From NCBI RefSeq assembly GCF_019711375.1, contig NZ_CP081295.1, positions 2,269,001 through 2,333,000 of the forward strand: a stretch of DNA of 64,000 bases, given 5' to 3'. Origin of the DNA: Qipengyuania aurantiaca (GTDB lineage: Bacteria; Pseudomonadota; Alphaproteobacteria; Sphingomonadales; Sphingomonadaceae). The notes beneath the pieces were generated by a model. That model saw only the letters and a program-made list of their open reading frames with translations, did not search any database and was not told the origin of the DNA. Below, piece after piece: positions 17,470 to 25,543 of this stretch; position 1 is the first letter of the stretch; the number at the start of each line of letters is the position of its first letter. Both the position numbers and the translations under genes were made by a program.

Positions 17470-19596
17470 CTAAGTGATCGAAAATGCGTTATCTCTAATC
17501 ATCGATTGAAGATAGCGATATCCGTCCATCTTGGCGACCTCTTTAGCCACATCCCCATTTTCTAACAAAACTTTGTCGATCACTGTCAAAAACACTTTGC
17601 TGAACGCCCTGTCTCGTAACGAACTCGTGTTAGCATCGCTTGGAAATAGCATCGGAACTGCACTCGCCAGAAGAGCCTTGTTATTGCAGTGGAAGTACAT
17701 GTCAGATGGGCTGACGCCATCTATTTCATCTTCACTTAGAGGTATGAGCCCAAACAAAATAGGACCTGAAAATTCGAAACTAGCTTTCCAGCCTTGAGAC
17801 GCTATCTTCTTGCGGAATAGCGCTCTAAGTTGAACTATTTGCTCTTTGGAAACTTTAGATCCACTTACATTCGAATTTTGGCGGTACATAAATTCCGCGA
17901 TTGGCGGCTCTATTAACATTGAAGCGGCTATATATAGAGAGTTATCTTCTATAAGCCTCGCGATTAATGCCGCTTTATCGATGTTCGCTGAACTCCAATA
18001 AATTGTTCGACTGAGCGAGCATCCTGCAGTGAGAATATCGTCGCGATTAACACGATGTCGAGACTTTTTATTCACACACTGTTGTTCGAACCATCGGGCA
18101 ACAGTTCGACAATATTTGGTCAGCTGCTTTTCTCCCATGTCGTAGGAGTGCGGTTCTGCTGAAAGTATGTGGGAAGCAGCCCTCCTAGTGCTTCCTTTAG
18201 CGAACACTTTTTGCGCATTACCTGAGGCGACTTGAGTGGCAATGTTTCGTCCTAGTCCAAGTTCTTCTTCTAACTTCTCCCCATCGTGCTTCAAAACCGC
18301 GATGAGAGGTGATTTATTGTATATTCGGTCTTTCCTAGGCTTCGCGTCTAGCTCTGAGACGGTGTCGAAATGCGGCCAAAGGAAGTTGCAGACATGGTCA
18401 TTCCAACTTTGTCCCTTCTCGAGATATACGTATCGCAAATTCAACGATCGAGGGGTTGATTTGAATTCGAGAAAAGATGCATATTGAGATACATTATCGA
18501 AAGCGACATCGACGTTCCGAGAAAGCAATACGTCTTCGACTTGACGTACTGCTGGTGATTTTTTGTTTTCCAGAACACATATTGCGAGGCAATCGATTGG
18601 GTTTACTAAACCATCGAGCGCCAATAGACGGCCGGACAAATCTTGAAGGATACGATTAATATCACGACTGGTTTGGACACCTCTGGGCACTACAATCTTC
18701 AGAAGTTTGGCCAAGCGCTTTTTGTCAAGTTCATCCAAAGTTATTTCGGATGTTTTTAACGTTGAATAGACCTTGCTTTTAAAAAGGTTTTCTATTTCTT
18801 CAGAGTTGAGAAATGGGGCTACAGCTCTTACTTGAACAATCTTTTCCAAGTAGGCCCGTCCGCGGTCTAAATCGCCATCCTTACCGGCAAGCGCCTGTTC
18901 CACACGCTGCTCATCATATGCTGCGACATAGGAGATTTGATCGAAGTCTCCAACAGCTTTGAGGAGTTTCGCCATTTCCCGTACTTCGTCATCCTCAATC
19001 CGATCCATTTCATCGATAAGTACGATGATTGGGAATGAGAATGATTTAAGCCCTTCCTCGGCTTCCTTTCTTTTGGTGAAGATGCTTTCCGAGATTGAGT
19101 TTTGAGCTTTGGACCACCTGGTTAAAAGGTTGGACCCTGCCGCAAGCGCTGGTGAAATCATTCTAAGGAATGGCGAAAGTTCATCGCCGTAATCCCTCAT
19201 AGCCTTAATGGCTTTATCCTGAGCCTGTTGGCGACCGTCATTGTAAACGTCATAAGTGCCAAGATGCGACCTCAATGCTTCAGAAAGTTCTAAAAAAAAT
19301 TGAGAAAGCAAATCATTTCGGCCAGATACTAGCCATGGATTAAATCTAATTATTAATGGTTTTAAGTCGCGGTATTCATTCTCGATATGGTTTTGCAGGA
19401 GGTTCAGAATAGATGATTTTCCGCAACCCCACGGTCCAACCAATCCGAGGACAATACCAGTACTGCGTCCTTCGGAGATGAGACGGCGAGTTATGGATTT
19501 TACGAACGCCTCACGTTCCAGAAGGTCCTGCTCAAAAGTATCAATTGCGCGATGGCTACTAAGGTCCAAGATTACTTTCCCTGTGCAATTTTGCAT
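17470..19596 (-). CDS. KAP-family P-loop NTPase
   Basis: A 708-residue STAND-like ATPase of the KAP family. Walker A GPWGCGKSS lies at residues 54-62, after the typical DTFEQDLLEREAFV lead-in. IIRFNPWLVSG is the KAP signature downstream. Walker B is FPIIVLIDEMDRIEDDEV, and the sensor region is ISYVAAYDEQRVEQAL. The C-terminal half has no recognised domain. I see no convincing transmembrane helices, which many KAP proteins have. The gene is clearly richer in A and T than its neighbours and uses codons they avoid, so it was probably gained by transfer. KAP NTPases are found in bacterial defence loci; a defence role here is inference. The start has only a weak ribosome-binding site. Confidence 0.85.
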   Translation of the reverse strand: MQNCTGKVILDLSSHRAIDTFEQDLLEREAFVKSITRRLISEGRSTGIVLGLVGPWGCGKSSILNLLQNHIENEYRDLKPLIIRFNPWLVSGRNDLLSQFFLELSEALRSHLGTYDVYNDGRQQAQDKAIKAMRDYGDELSPFLRMISPALAAGSNLLTRWSKAQNSISESIFTKRKEAEEGLKSFSFPIIVLIDEMDRIEDDEVREMAKLLKAVGDFDQISYVAAYDEQRVEQALAGKDGDLDRGRAYLEKIVQVRAVAPFLNSEEIENLFKSKVYSTLKTSEITLDELDKKRLAKLLKIVVPRGVQTSRDINRILQDLSGRLLALDGLVNPIDCLAICVLENKKSPAVRQVEDVLLSRNVDVAFDNVSQYASFLEFKSTPRSLNLRYVYLEKGQSWNDHVCNFLWPHFDTVSELDAKPRKDRIYNKSPLIAVLKHDGEKLEEELGLGRNIATQVASGNAQKVFAKGSTRRAASHILSAEPHSYDMGEKQLTKYCRTVARWFEQQCVNKKSRHRVNRDDILTAGCSLSRTIYWSSANIDKAALIARLIEDNSLYIAASMLIEPPIAEFMYRQNSNVSGSKVSKEQIVQLRALFRKKIASQGWKASFEFSGPILFGLIPLSEDEIDGVSPSDMYFHCNNKALLASAVPMLFPSDANTSSLRDRAFSKVFLTVIDKVLLENGDVAKEVAKMDGYRYLQSMIRDNAFSIT

Positions 19597-19655
19597 TCAG
19601 CTTTCACGGGAGCGGGTAATTTGCAACCTCGCCAAGTAGATTCCCCCACCATCCC

Positions 19656-19684
19656 TTGACCCATCCCCCCTCGCACACTATGTG
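19656..19684 (+). promoter_or_regulatory. Probable str-operon promoter
   Basis: TTGACC (19656-19661), a 17-bp spacer and TATGTG (19679-19684) followed by the GC-rich discriminator CGCGCC. The same -10 and discriminator recur before rpsJ and rpsM. Transcription would start near 19691, leaving a leader of about 500 nt before rpsL. Confidence 0.6.
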
Positions 19685-19765
19685 CGCGCCCATCCGGTGA
19701 GGGAATCGCCCTGCGCGCTTCCAACGCCGGCCAGATAGAGCTGAACATTGCCGGTCTCGTCCCGG

Positions 19766-19836
19766 GAGCCTGTCGCACATGGGATCCCATCAAAGTAGTA
19801 CTTTGATGGGTGCCCGATGCGACGAGGCTCTTTTCT
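19766..19836 (+). other. Long palindromic stem-loop in the str leader
   Basis: GAGCCT-GTCGCA (19766-19777) pairs with TGCGAC-G-AGGCTC (19818-19830, one bulged G). After an internal loop, CCCATCAAAG (19786-19795) pairs perfectly with CTTTGATGGG (19801-19810) around TAGTA. TTTTCT follows at 19831. It has the form of an intrinsic terminator or attenuator lying in the untranslated leader between the str promoter and rpsL. No gene is seen in 19597-20191; this hairpin and the repeat at 20050-20144 are its main features. Confidence 0.7.
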
Positions 19837-20049
19837 ATTGCAGCGAAGGTCACCCAAAGTGATCGATGCTCGGGGCAGCCGTCAAAGTAACCCGGTGGCC
19901 GTGTGGGCCGATGGGTGGAGCGTTTCAGGCTCGTGCGAACAGACCGCCCCGGTGCTTTCCAGCGCCGCGCGCGTCGCAACTGCACGAACCCGACACACCA
20001 CCGATCAACCCGCTAGTCGCCACTCATTGGGAAAGCGGTTCGCCCTTTT

Positions 20050-20144
20050 CCGTTCGCCCTGAGCTTGTCGAAGGGCCGTACTGTTCTTGGAAGAAACCTG
20101 TCCTGAAGAGAAGGGCGGTGCTTCGACAAGCTCAGCACGAACGG
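20050..20144. repeat. Inverted pair of dispersed CTTCGACAAGCTCAG repeat units
   Basis: Two 24-nt units at 20050-20073 and 20121-20144 face each other and match at 22 of 24 positions. The core CTTCGACAAGCTCAG is a widespread extragenic palindromic repeat of sphingomonads and other GC-rich bacteria, normally found in many intergenic places per genome. Here the pair ends 47 nt before rpsL, inside the str leader. Confidence 0.85.
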
Positions 20145-20191
20145 ACTTGGGGCCGATTGCCGACCCGCCAACGGTGAAGAGAAGAGAATCT

Positions 20192-20563
20192 ATGCCGACT
20201 ATTAACCAGCTGGTCCGCAAGGGCCGCGTTCCGCAGAAGGCCAAGAGCAAGGTCCCTGCAATGGAGCAGAACCCGCAGAAGCGCGGCGTTTGCACCCGCG
20301 TCTATACGACGACCCCGAAGAAGCCGAACTCGGCTCTGCGTAAAGTTGCCAAGGTTCGCCTGACCAACCAGCGCGAAGTCATCTCCTACATCCCGGGCGA
20401 AGGCCACAACCTGCAGGAGCACAGTGTTGTGCTCATCCGCGGCGGCCGTGTTCGCGACCTTCCCGGCGTTCGCTACCACGTCCTTCGCGGCGTGCTCGAT
20501 ACGCAGGGCGTGAAGGACCGCAAGCAGTCGCGCTCGAAGTACGGCGCGAAGCGTCCGAAGTAA
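20192..20563 (+). CDS. rpsL: 30S ribosomal protein S12 (uS12)
   Basis: Decoding-centre protein of the small subunit, 123 residues. [13 protein letters not shown] carries Lys43, and EGHNLQEHS is intact. The second streptomycin-contact loop reads [13 protein letters not shown], so position 88 is Arg (codon CGC at 20453-20455) where Escherichia coli has Lys. K88R is a well-known streptomycin-resistance change. The ATG at 20192 is chosen over longer in-frame extensions because family proteins start with this sequence and AAGAGAAGAG precedes it. It is the first gene of the str operon, flanked on both sides by palindromic repeats. Confidence 0.98.
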   Translation: MPTINQLVRKGRVPQKAKSKVPAMEQNPQKRGVCTRVYTTTPKKPNSALRKVAKVRLTNQREVISYIPGEGHNLQEHSVVLIRGGRVRDLPGVRYHVLRGVLDTQGVKDRKQSRSKYGAKRPK

Positions 20564-20610
20564 GAGTTTTCGTTTGGTGCGCTGACGGCATCCGCCGCCA
20601 GCTTTGCCGA

Positions 20611-20681
20611 GCCTACCCTCTCCCCCGCCCTTCCACCCGGAAGCATACCCTCAAGGCGGAAGGGCGGGGGAGAGGGTAGGC
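20611..20681. repeat. Perfect 24-bp inverted repeat between rpsL and rpsG
   Basis: Bases 20611-20634 are the exact reverse complement of 20658-20681, with a 23-nt loop. The arms are pyrimidine-rich (CCTCTCCCCCGCCC core) and purine-rich. As RNA this is a very stable hairpin in the middle of the str transcript. It has the look of a mobile extragenic palindrome rather than a native spacer. Confidence 0.9.
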
Positions 20682-20710
20682 CCGGCCCCACTCCGAAGGA
20701 GTTTGAAAAA

Positions 20711-21181
20711 ATGTCACGTCGTCGTCGTCCCGAGAAGCGGGAAATCCTGCCTGATCCGAAATTCAACGATCAGGTCCTTTCGAAATTCATGAACAACCTG
20801 ATGTATGACGGCAAGAAGGCCGTTGCAGAAGGTATCGTCTACACCGCGCTCGACACCGTCGAGGCCAAGGCGAAGTCGAACCCGGTGGAACTGTTCCACG
20901 CAGCGCTCGACAACATCAAGCCGCAGGTCGAAGTTCGTAGCCGCCGTGTCGGTGGTGCGACCTACCAGGTGCCGGTCGAGGTTCGCCCCGAGCGTGCGCA
21001 GGCTCTCGCCATCCGCTGGCTGATCTCGGCTGCGCGCGGCCGTCCGGAAACGACCATGGCTGCCCGTCTCTCGGGCGAGCTGCTGGATGCTTCCAACAAC
21101 CGCGGCAACGCCGTCAAGAAGCGCGAAGACACGCACCGCATGGCGGACGCGAACCGCGCCTTCTCGCACTACCGCTGGTAA
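20711..21181 (+). CDS. rpsG: 30S ribosomal protein S7 (uS7)
   Basis: Primary assembly protein of the 30S head, binding the 3' domain of 16S rRNA near the E site; 156 residues, the normal length. [18 protein letters not shown] is the usual start, and [26 protein letters not shown] is the family signature. [21 protein letters not shown] closes the protein. In other bacteria S7 represses the str operon by binding the rpsL-rpsG spacer; here that spacer is occupied by the 24-bp palindrome, so such control may differ. The next gene is fusA. Confidence 0.98.
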   Translation: MSRRRRPEKREILPDPKFNDQVLSKFMNNLMYDGKKAVAEGIVYTALDTVEAKAKSNPVELFHAALDNIKPQVEVRSRRVGGATYQVPVEVRPERAQALAIRWLISAARGRPETTMAARLSGELLDASNNRGNAVKKREDTHRMADANRAFSHYRW

Positions 21182-21197
21182 GGCGAGGCAGGGATGG

Positions 21198-21269
21198 GAC
21201 CGGGGGATGCCTCCCGGTCTCGAAACTGTCGCACTAATCCCTACATGGGGGCGGAGCTCGCTCTCCCCC
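21198..21269 (+). other. Two hairpins in the rpsG-fusA spacer
   Basis: GACCGGG (21198-21204) pairs with CCCGGTC (21213-21219), and GGGGG (21247-21251) pairs with CCCCC (21265-21269) with an inner GAG/CTC. Neither is followed by a T-run. They may slow polymerase or protect the processed mRNA. Confidence 0.4.
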
Positions 21270-21288
21270 GATTTACGAGGAATTCCAC

Positions 21289-23382
21289 ATGGCACGCGAA
21301 TATCCGCTCGAGCGGTACCGCAACATCGGCATCATGGCGCACATCGATGCTGGCAAGACCACCACGACCGAACGCATCCTCTACTACACCGGCAAGTCCT
21401 ACAAGATCGGCGAAGTCCACGACGGCGCCGCCACCATGGACTGGATGGAGCAGGAGCAGGAACGCGGCATCACGATCACCTCGGCTGCGACGACCACCTT
21501 CTGGTCGGCCGAAGACGGTGAAGGTCCCAAGCACCGCATCAACATCATCGACACCCCCGGCCACGTCGACTTCACCATCGAAGTCGAACGCTCGCTGCGC
21601 GTCCTTGACGGCGCGGTTGCAGTCTTCGACGGCGTTGCCGGCGTTGAACCGCAGTCCGAAACCGTCTGGCGCCAGGCTGACAAGTACGGCGTTCCGCGCA
21701 TGTGCTTCGTCAACAAACTCGACCGTACCGGCGCAGACTTCTACTACTGCGTCCAGTCGATCATCGACCGCCTCGGCGCGAACCCGCTGGTCCTCTATCT
21801 CCCGATCGGCGCGGAAAGCGACCTTGAAGGCGTGGTCGATCTCGTCAATAACCGCGGCATCGTCTGGGAAAACGACGGTCTGGGCGCGACGTTCAACTAC
21901 GTCGACATCCCGGCCGACCTCGCCGACAAGGCTGCCGAATATCGCGAGAAGCTGATCGAGACCGCCGTCGAACAGGACGACGATGTCATGGAGCAGTACC
22001 TCGAAGGTAACGAGCCCGACGCGGCGACGCTCAAGCGCCTGATCCGCAAGGGCACCATGGCGCGCGACTTCGTTCCCGTGCTGTGTGGTTCGGCGTTCAA
22101 GAACAAGGGCGTCCAGCCCCTGCTCGACGCGGTCGTCGACTACATGCCGTCGCCGCTCGACGTTCCGGCCATCAAGGGCGTCCTGCCCGATAGCGACAAG
22201 GAAGACACCCGCCCGTCGTCGGACGAAGCTCCTTTCGCTGCGCTGGCCTTCAAGATCATGAACGATCCGTTTGTCGGCTCGCTCACCTTCACCCGTATCT
22301 ACTCGGGTCACCTCACCAAGGGTTCGGTCCTGAACTCGGTGAAGGACAAGAAGGAAAAGATCGGCCGCATGCTGCTGATGCACTCGAACAACCGCGAGGA
22401 CATCGATGAAGCGTTCGCTGGCGACATCGTCGCTATCGCAGGCCTCAAGGAAACTACCACCGGCGACACCCTGTGTGCGTCGAGCGCTCCGATCATTCTC
22501 GAGCGCATGGAGTTCCCCGAGCCGGTGATCGAACTGTCGGTCGAACCGAAGACCAAGGCCGACCAGGAAAAGATGGGCGTCGCCCTCAACCGCCTGGCCG
22601 CTGAAGACCCGAGCTTCCGCGTCACCACCGACCACGAGTCGGGCCAGACGATCATCAAGGGCATGGGCGAGCTTCACCTCGACATCCTCGTCGATCGCAT
22701 GAAGCGCGAGTTCAAGGTCGAAGCCAACGTCGGCGCACCGCAGGTCGCGTATCGCGAATACCTCGGCAAGCCGGTGGACGTCGATTACACCCACAAGAAG
22801 CAGTCGGGTGGTTCGGGTCAGTTCGGCCGCGTCAAGGTCAAGGTCACCCCGGGTGAGCGCGGCCAGGGCTTCGTGTTCGAAGACAGCATCAAGGGCGGTA
22901 ACATTCCGAAGGAATATATCCCCGCGATCGAAAAGGGCTTCCGCGAGCAGGCCGAAAGCGGCCATCTCGTCGGCTTCCCGATCATCGACTTCACGGTCGA
23001 ACTTTACGACGGTGCGTACCATGACGTCGACTCGAGCGCGATCGCGTTCGAAATCGCCGGTCGCGGTGCCATGCGCGAAGTCGCCGAGCGTTCGGGCATC
23101 AAGCTGCTGGAACCGATCATGAAGGTCGAGGTCGTGACTCCCGAGGATTACCTCGGCGACGTCATCGGCGACCTCAACTCGCGTCGTGGCCAGATCCAGG
23201 GCACCGACAGCCGCGGCAACGCACAGGCTGTCGAAGCCAACGTGCCGCTCGCGAACATGTTCGGTTACGTGAACGAGCTGCGTTCCTTCACCCAGGGCCG
23301 TGCTCAGTACTCGATGCAGTTCAGCCACTACGACGAAGTTCCGGCGAACGTGGCTCAGGAAGTCAAGGAGAAGCTTGCGTAA
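21289..23382 (+). CDS. fusA: Elongation factor G
   Basis: GTPase that moves tRNAs and mRNA through the ribosome and, with ribosome recycling factor, splits post-termination complexes. It has 697 residues and the standard five-domain layout. G1 [12 protein letters not shown] lies at about residues 17-28, G2 [12 protein letters not shown] follows, G3 is DTPGHVDF and G4 is [10 protein letters not shown]. The domain IV tip region ([17 protein letters not shown]) and the C-terminal FSHYDEVP are present. It lies third in the str operon, 107 nt after rpsG, with two hairpins in the gap. Nothing unusual is seen in the protein. Confidence 0.98.
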   Translation: MAREYPLERYRNIGIMAHIDAGKTTTTERILYYTGKSYKIGEVHDGAATMDWMEQEQERGITITSAATTTFWSAEDGEGPKHRINIIDTPGHVDFTIEVERSLRVLDGAVAVFDGVAGVEPQSETVWRQADKYGVPRMCFVNKLDRTGADFYYCVQSIIDRLGANPLVLYLPIGAESDLEGVVDLVNNRGIVWENDGLGATFNYVDIPADLADKAAEYREKLIETAVEQDDDVMEQYLEGNEPDAATLKRLIRKGTMARDFVPVLCGSAFKNKGVQPLLDAVVDYMPSPLDVPAIKGVLPDSDKEDTRPSSDEAPFAALAFKIMNDPFVGSLTFTRIYSGHLTKGSVLNSVKDKKEKIGRMLLMHSNNREDIDEAFAGDIVAIAGLKETTTGDTLCASSAPIILERMEFPEPVIELSVEPKTKADQEKMGVALNRLAAEDPSFRVTTDHESGQTIIKGMGELHLDILVDRMKREFKVEANVGAPQVAYREYLGKPVDVDYTHKKQSGGSGQFGRVKVKVTPGERGQGFVFEDSIKGGNIPKEYIPAIEKGFREQAESGHLVGFPIIDFTVELYDGAYHDVDSSAIAFEIAGRGAMREVAERSGIKLLEPIMKVEVVTPEDYLGDVIGDLNSRRGQIQGTDSRGNAQAVEANVPLANMFGYVNELRSFTQGRAQYSMQFSHYDEVPANVAQEVKEKLA

Positions 23383-23403
23383 GCGAGGCTTCCAGTCTAG
23401 GGG

Positions 23404-23430
23404 CGGCGCCTGATTCCGCGGGCGCCGTTT
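23404..23430 (+). terminator. Attenuator-like hairpin between fusA and tuf
   Basis: CGGCGCC (23404-23410) pairs with GGCGCCG (23421-23427), followed by TTT. It lies 43 nt before tuf. It may trim transcription between EF-G and the more abundant EF-Tu, or serve as a processing signal. Confidence 0.45.
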
Positions 23431-23473
23431 CCAACCCGCAGAAATTCACTTTCAGATTAGAGGTTATTGGAAA

Positions 23474-24649
23474 ATGGCGAAGGAAAAATTCGAGCGTAAC
23501 AAGCCGCACGTCAACGTTGGCACCATCGGCCACGTCGACCACGGCAAGACCACGCTGACCGCAGCAATCACCAAGGTTCTCGGCTCGGCCGTCGATTTCG
23601 CAAACATCGACAAGGCTCCCGAAGAGCGTGAGCGCGGCATCACCATCTCGACCGCGCACGTCGAATACGAAACCGACGCGCGTCACTACGCACACGTCGA
23701 CTGCCCGGGTCACGCCGACTACGTGAAGAACATGATCACCGGTGCAGCCCAGATGGACGGCGCCATCCTGGTCGTGAACGCAGCTGACGGCCCGATGCCG
23801 CAGACTCGCGAGCACATCCTGCTTGCACGCCAGGTCGGCGTTCCGGCCCTGGTCGTATACATGAACAAGGTCGACCAGGTCGACGACGAGGAAATCCTCG
23901 AGCTCGTCGAACTCGAAGTTCGTGAACTCCTCAGCTCGTACGACTTCGACGGCGACAACATCGCCATCGTCAAGGGCTCGGCTCTGGCCGCTCTCGAAGG
24001 TCGCGATCCGGAAATCGGTGAGAACTCGATCAAGGAACTGATGGACGCCGTTGACGCGAACATCCCGACCCCCGATCGTCCGGTCGACAAGGACTTCCTG
24101 ATGCCGATCGAAGACGTGTTCTCGATCTCGGGTCGTGGTACGGTTGTCACCGGCCGCGTCGAAACCGGCGTTGTGAACGTTGGCGACGAAGTCGAAATCG
24201 TTGGCATCAAGGACACCACCAAGACGACCGTCACCGGCGTCGAAATGTTCCGCAAGCTGCTCGATCGCGGTGAAGCTGGCGACAACATCGGTGCCCTGAT
24301 CCGCGGCGTCGGCCGTGAAGAAGTCGAGCGTGGCCAGGTTCTCGCGAAGCCGGGTTCGGTTACGCCGCACACCGAGTTCAGCGCAGAAGTCTACGTCCTG
24401 TCGAAGGACGAAGGCGGCCGTCACACGCCGTTCTTCGCGAACTACCGTCCGCAGTTCTACTTCCGCACCACCGACGTCACCGGCGAAGTGATCCTTCCCG
24501 AAGGCACCGAAATGGTGATGCCGGGCGACAACGTGACGATCGACGTCAAGCTGATCGCTCCGATCGCCATGGACCAGGGCCTGCGCTTCGCAATCCGCGA
24601 AGGCGGCCGTACGGTCGGCTCGGGCGTCGTCGGCTCGATCAAGAAGTAA
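23474..24649 (+). CDS. tuf: Elongation factor Tu
   Basis: GTPase that brings aminoacyl-tRNA to the ribosomal A site; 391 residues. G1 [12 protein letters not shown]2 [15 protein letters not shown]3 [12 protein letters not shown] and G4 [11 protein letters not shown] are all present. Domain II has [19 protein letters not shown], and the C-terminus is [16 protein letters not shown]. Only this copy is present in the window, at the usual last position of the str operon. A strong terminator follows at 24688-24728, so the S10 operon needs its own promoter. Confidence 0.98.
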   Translation: MAKEKFERNKPHVNVGTIGHVDHGKTTLTAAITKVLGSAVDFANIDKAPEERERGITISTAHVEYETDARHYAHVDCPGHADYVKNMITGAAQMDGAILVVNAADGPMPQTREHILLARQVGVPALVVYMNKVDQVDDEEILELVELEVRELLSSYDFDGDNIAIVKGSALAALEGRDPEIGENSIKELMDAVDANIPTPDRPVDKDFLMPIEDVFSISGRGTVVTGRVETGVVNVGDEVEIVGIKDTTKTTVTGVEMFRKLLDRGEAGDNIGALIRGVGREEVERGQVLAKPGSVTPHTEFSAEVYVLSKDEGGRHTPFFANYRPQFYFRTTDVTGEVILPEGTEMVMPGDNVTIDVKLIAPIAMDQGLRFAIREGGRTVGSGVVGSIKK

Positions 24650-24687
24650 GCTTCGAACTTTCGAAGTCAGCTTCTGCTGAAATAGCG

Positions 24688-24728
24688 GGGCCCGCCTTCC
24701 TTTGAGGGGAGGGCGGGCCCTTCGCTTT
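24688..24728 (+). terminator. Terminator of the str operon
   Basis: GGGCCCGCC (24688-24696) pairs with GGCGGGCCC (24712-24720), extended inward by further pairs, and is followed by TTCGCTTTT. It lies 38 nt after tuf and cleanly separates the str and S10 units. Confidence 0.8.
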
Positions 24729-24809
24729 TGGTGTGAGCGGTGAAAACGGCAGAAATGCACACTTCACCGCACGCGATGGACGGCAGTTCGCGCTGTTGGA
24801 AATCGGGGG

Positions 24810-24838
24810 TTGTCAGATCGGGGTCTCCCCCGTATATG
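24810..24838 (+). promoter_or_regulatory. Probable S10-operon promoter
   Basis: TTGTCA (24810-24815), a 17-bp spacer and TATATG (24833-24838) followed by CGCGCC. It shares its -10 and discriminator with the str and alpha promoters. Transcription would begin near 24845, giving a leader of about 140 nt before rpsJ. Confidence 0.65.
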
Positions 24839-24881
24839 CGCGCCCACAGACAGGGATTCGTCCCTATCGATAGAATTCACG

Positions 24882-24936
24882 GAAGGTCGCCCGCAACCGG
24901 GAAACCGGGCTCACAGTGGGGCTGACCTTTCTTTTT
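24882..24936 (+). promoter_or_regulatory. Attenuator-like hairpin in the S10 leader
   Basis: GAAGGTCGCCC (24882-24892) pairs with GGGC-T-GACCTTT (24919-24930) with a single bulged T. Inside is a small CCGG-GAAA-CCGG hairpin (24897-24908) with a GNRA loop. TTTCTTTTTG follows directly. A stem plus T-run 50 nt before rpsJ resembles an intrinsic terminator under control, comparable in position to the L4-controlled attenuator of the enterobacterial S10 leader. An upstream AGGGA-TTCG-TCCCT hairpin lies at 24852-24865. Confidence 0.6.
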
Positions 24937-24987
24937 GTTTGCGGGCCACCCGCTGGTCCGCTTGGCTCTTTCGCATCGGTGTAGGTA

Positions 24988-25299
24988 ATGGAAGCACAGA
25001 ATATCCGCATTCGCCTCAAGGCGTTCGACCATCGCGTTCTCGACCAGGCAACTGGCGAAATCGCAGACACCGCGCGTCGCACGGGTGCCCTTATTCGTGG
25101 TCCCATTCCCATGCCGACGCGTATCGAGAAGTTCACCGTGAACCGCGGCCCGCACATCGACAAGAAGTCGCGCGAGCAGTTCGAGGTGCGCACCTACAAG
25201 CGTCTGCTCGACATCGTGCAGCCCAACGCCCAGACCGTCGATGCGCTGATGAAGCTCGACCTCGCTGCTGGCGTGAACGTCGAAATCAAGCTCGCCTAG
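24988..25299 (+). CDS. rpsJ: 30S ribosomal protein S10 (uS10)
   Basis: Head protein of the 30S subunit that also serves as NusE in transcription antitermination; 103 residues. [20 protein letters not shown] is the usual start, and [35 protein letters not shown] carries the rRNA-binding loop. It is the first gene of the S10 operon behind its own promoter and leader. Unusually, a 244-nt structured spacer separates it from rplC, where most bacteria have only a few dozen bases. Confidence 0.98.
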   Translation: MEAQNIRIRLKAFDHRVLDQATGEIADTARRTGALIRGPIPMPTRIEKFTVNRGPHIDKKSREQFEVRTYKRLLDIVQPNAQTVDALMKLDLAAGVNVEIKLA

Positions 25300-25317
25300 G
25301 CGATCTCGATTGGTCCT

Positions 25318-25476
25318 CCTGCCGGACTTGAAACGGCAGGGAAGTTTCAGGGGCGCTCGATAGCCCCGCCGGTTCGCAAGAGCAGGCAAGACATCGGGAT
25401 ACCGCCGGATTTCATCCGGGACTGCGTCCCCCGTCTGCTTCCTTCGGGAAGCAATCAGCCCGGACGGGGGCACGCA
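25318..25476 (+). other. Structured spacer between rpsJ and rplC (possible regulatory RNA)
   Basis: At least four consecutive stem-loops occupy this non-coding stretch. CCTGCCG/CGGCAGG lies at 25318-25340 and GGGGC/GCCCC at 25350-25367. CCGGAT-TTC-ATCCGG is at 25405-25419. A compound hairpin at 25423-25476 joins TGCGT-CCCCCGTC to GACGGGGG-C-ACGCA and holds an inner TGCTTCC-TTCG-GGAAGCA with a UUCG loop. No T-run follows. It could be a ribosomal-protein binding site, an mRNA processing site or a remnant repeat. Confidence 0.55.
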
Positions 25477-25543
25477 TCGCACAATCGGGCTGGCACGCAC
25501 CCTGGGGATGAGCTCCTTGGTGCCTCTGTTGAGGAGTTTGACG

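Noticed and set aside
19572..19985. Minus-strand 137-codon frame across the str leader
   Set aside because: It covers the promoter and the palindrome, is basic and low in pattern, and the DNA is better explained as leader RNA.
20005..20177. Short frames containing [12 protein letters not shown] peptides before rpsL
   Set aside because: These are translations of the CTTCGACAAGCTCAG repeat, a common source of false small genes.
21241..23328. 695-codon minus-strand frame opposite fusA
   Set aside because: Complete overlap with EF-G, composition typical of an antisense shadow.
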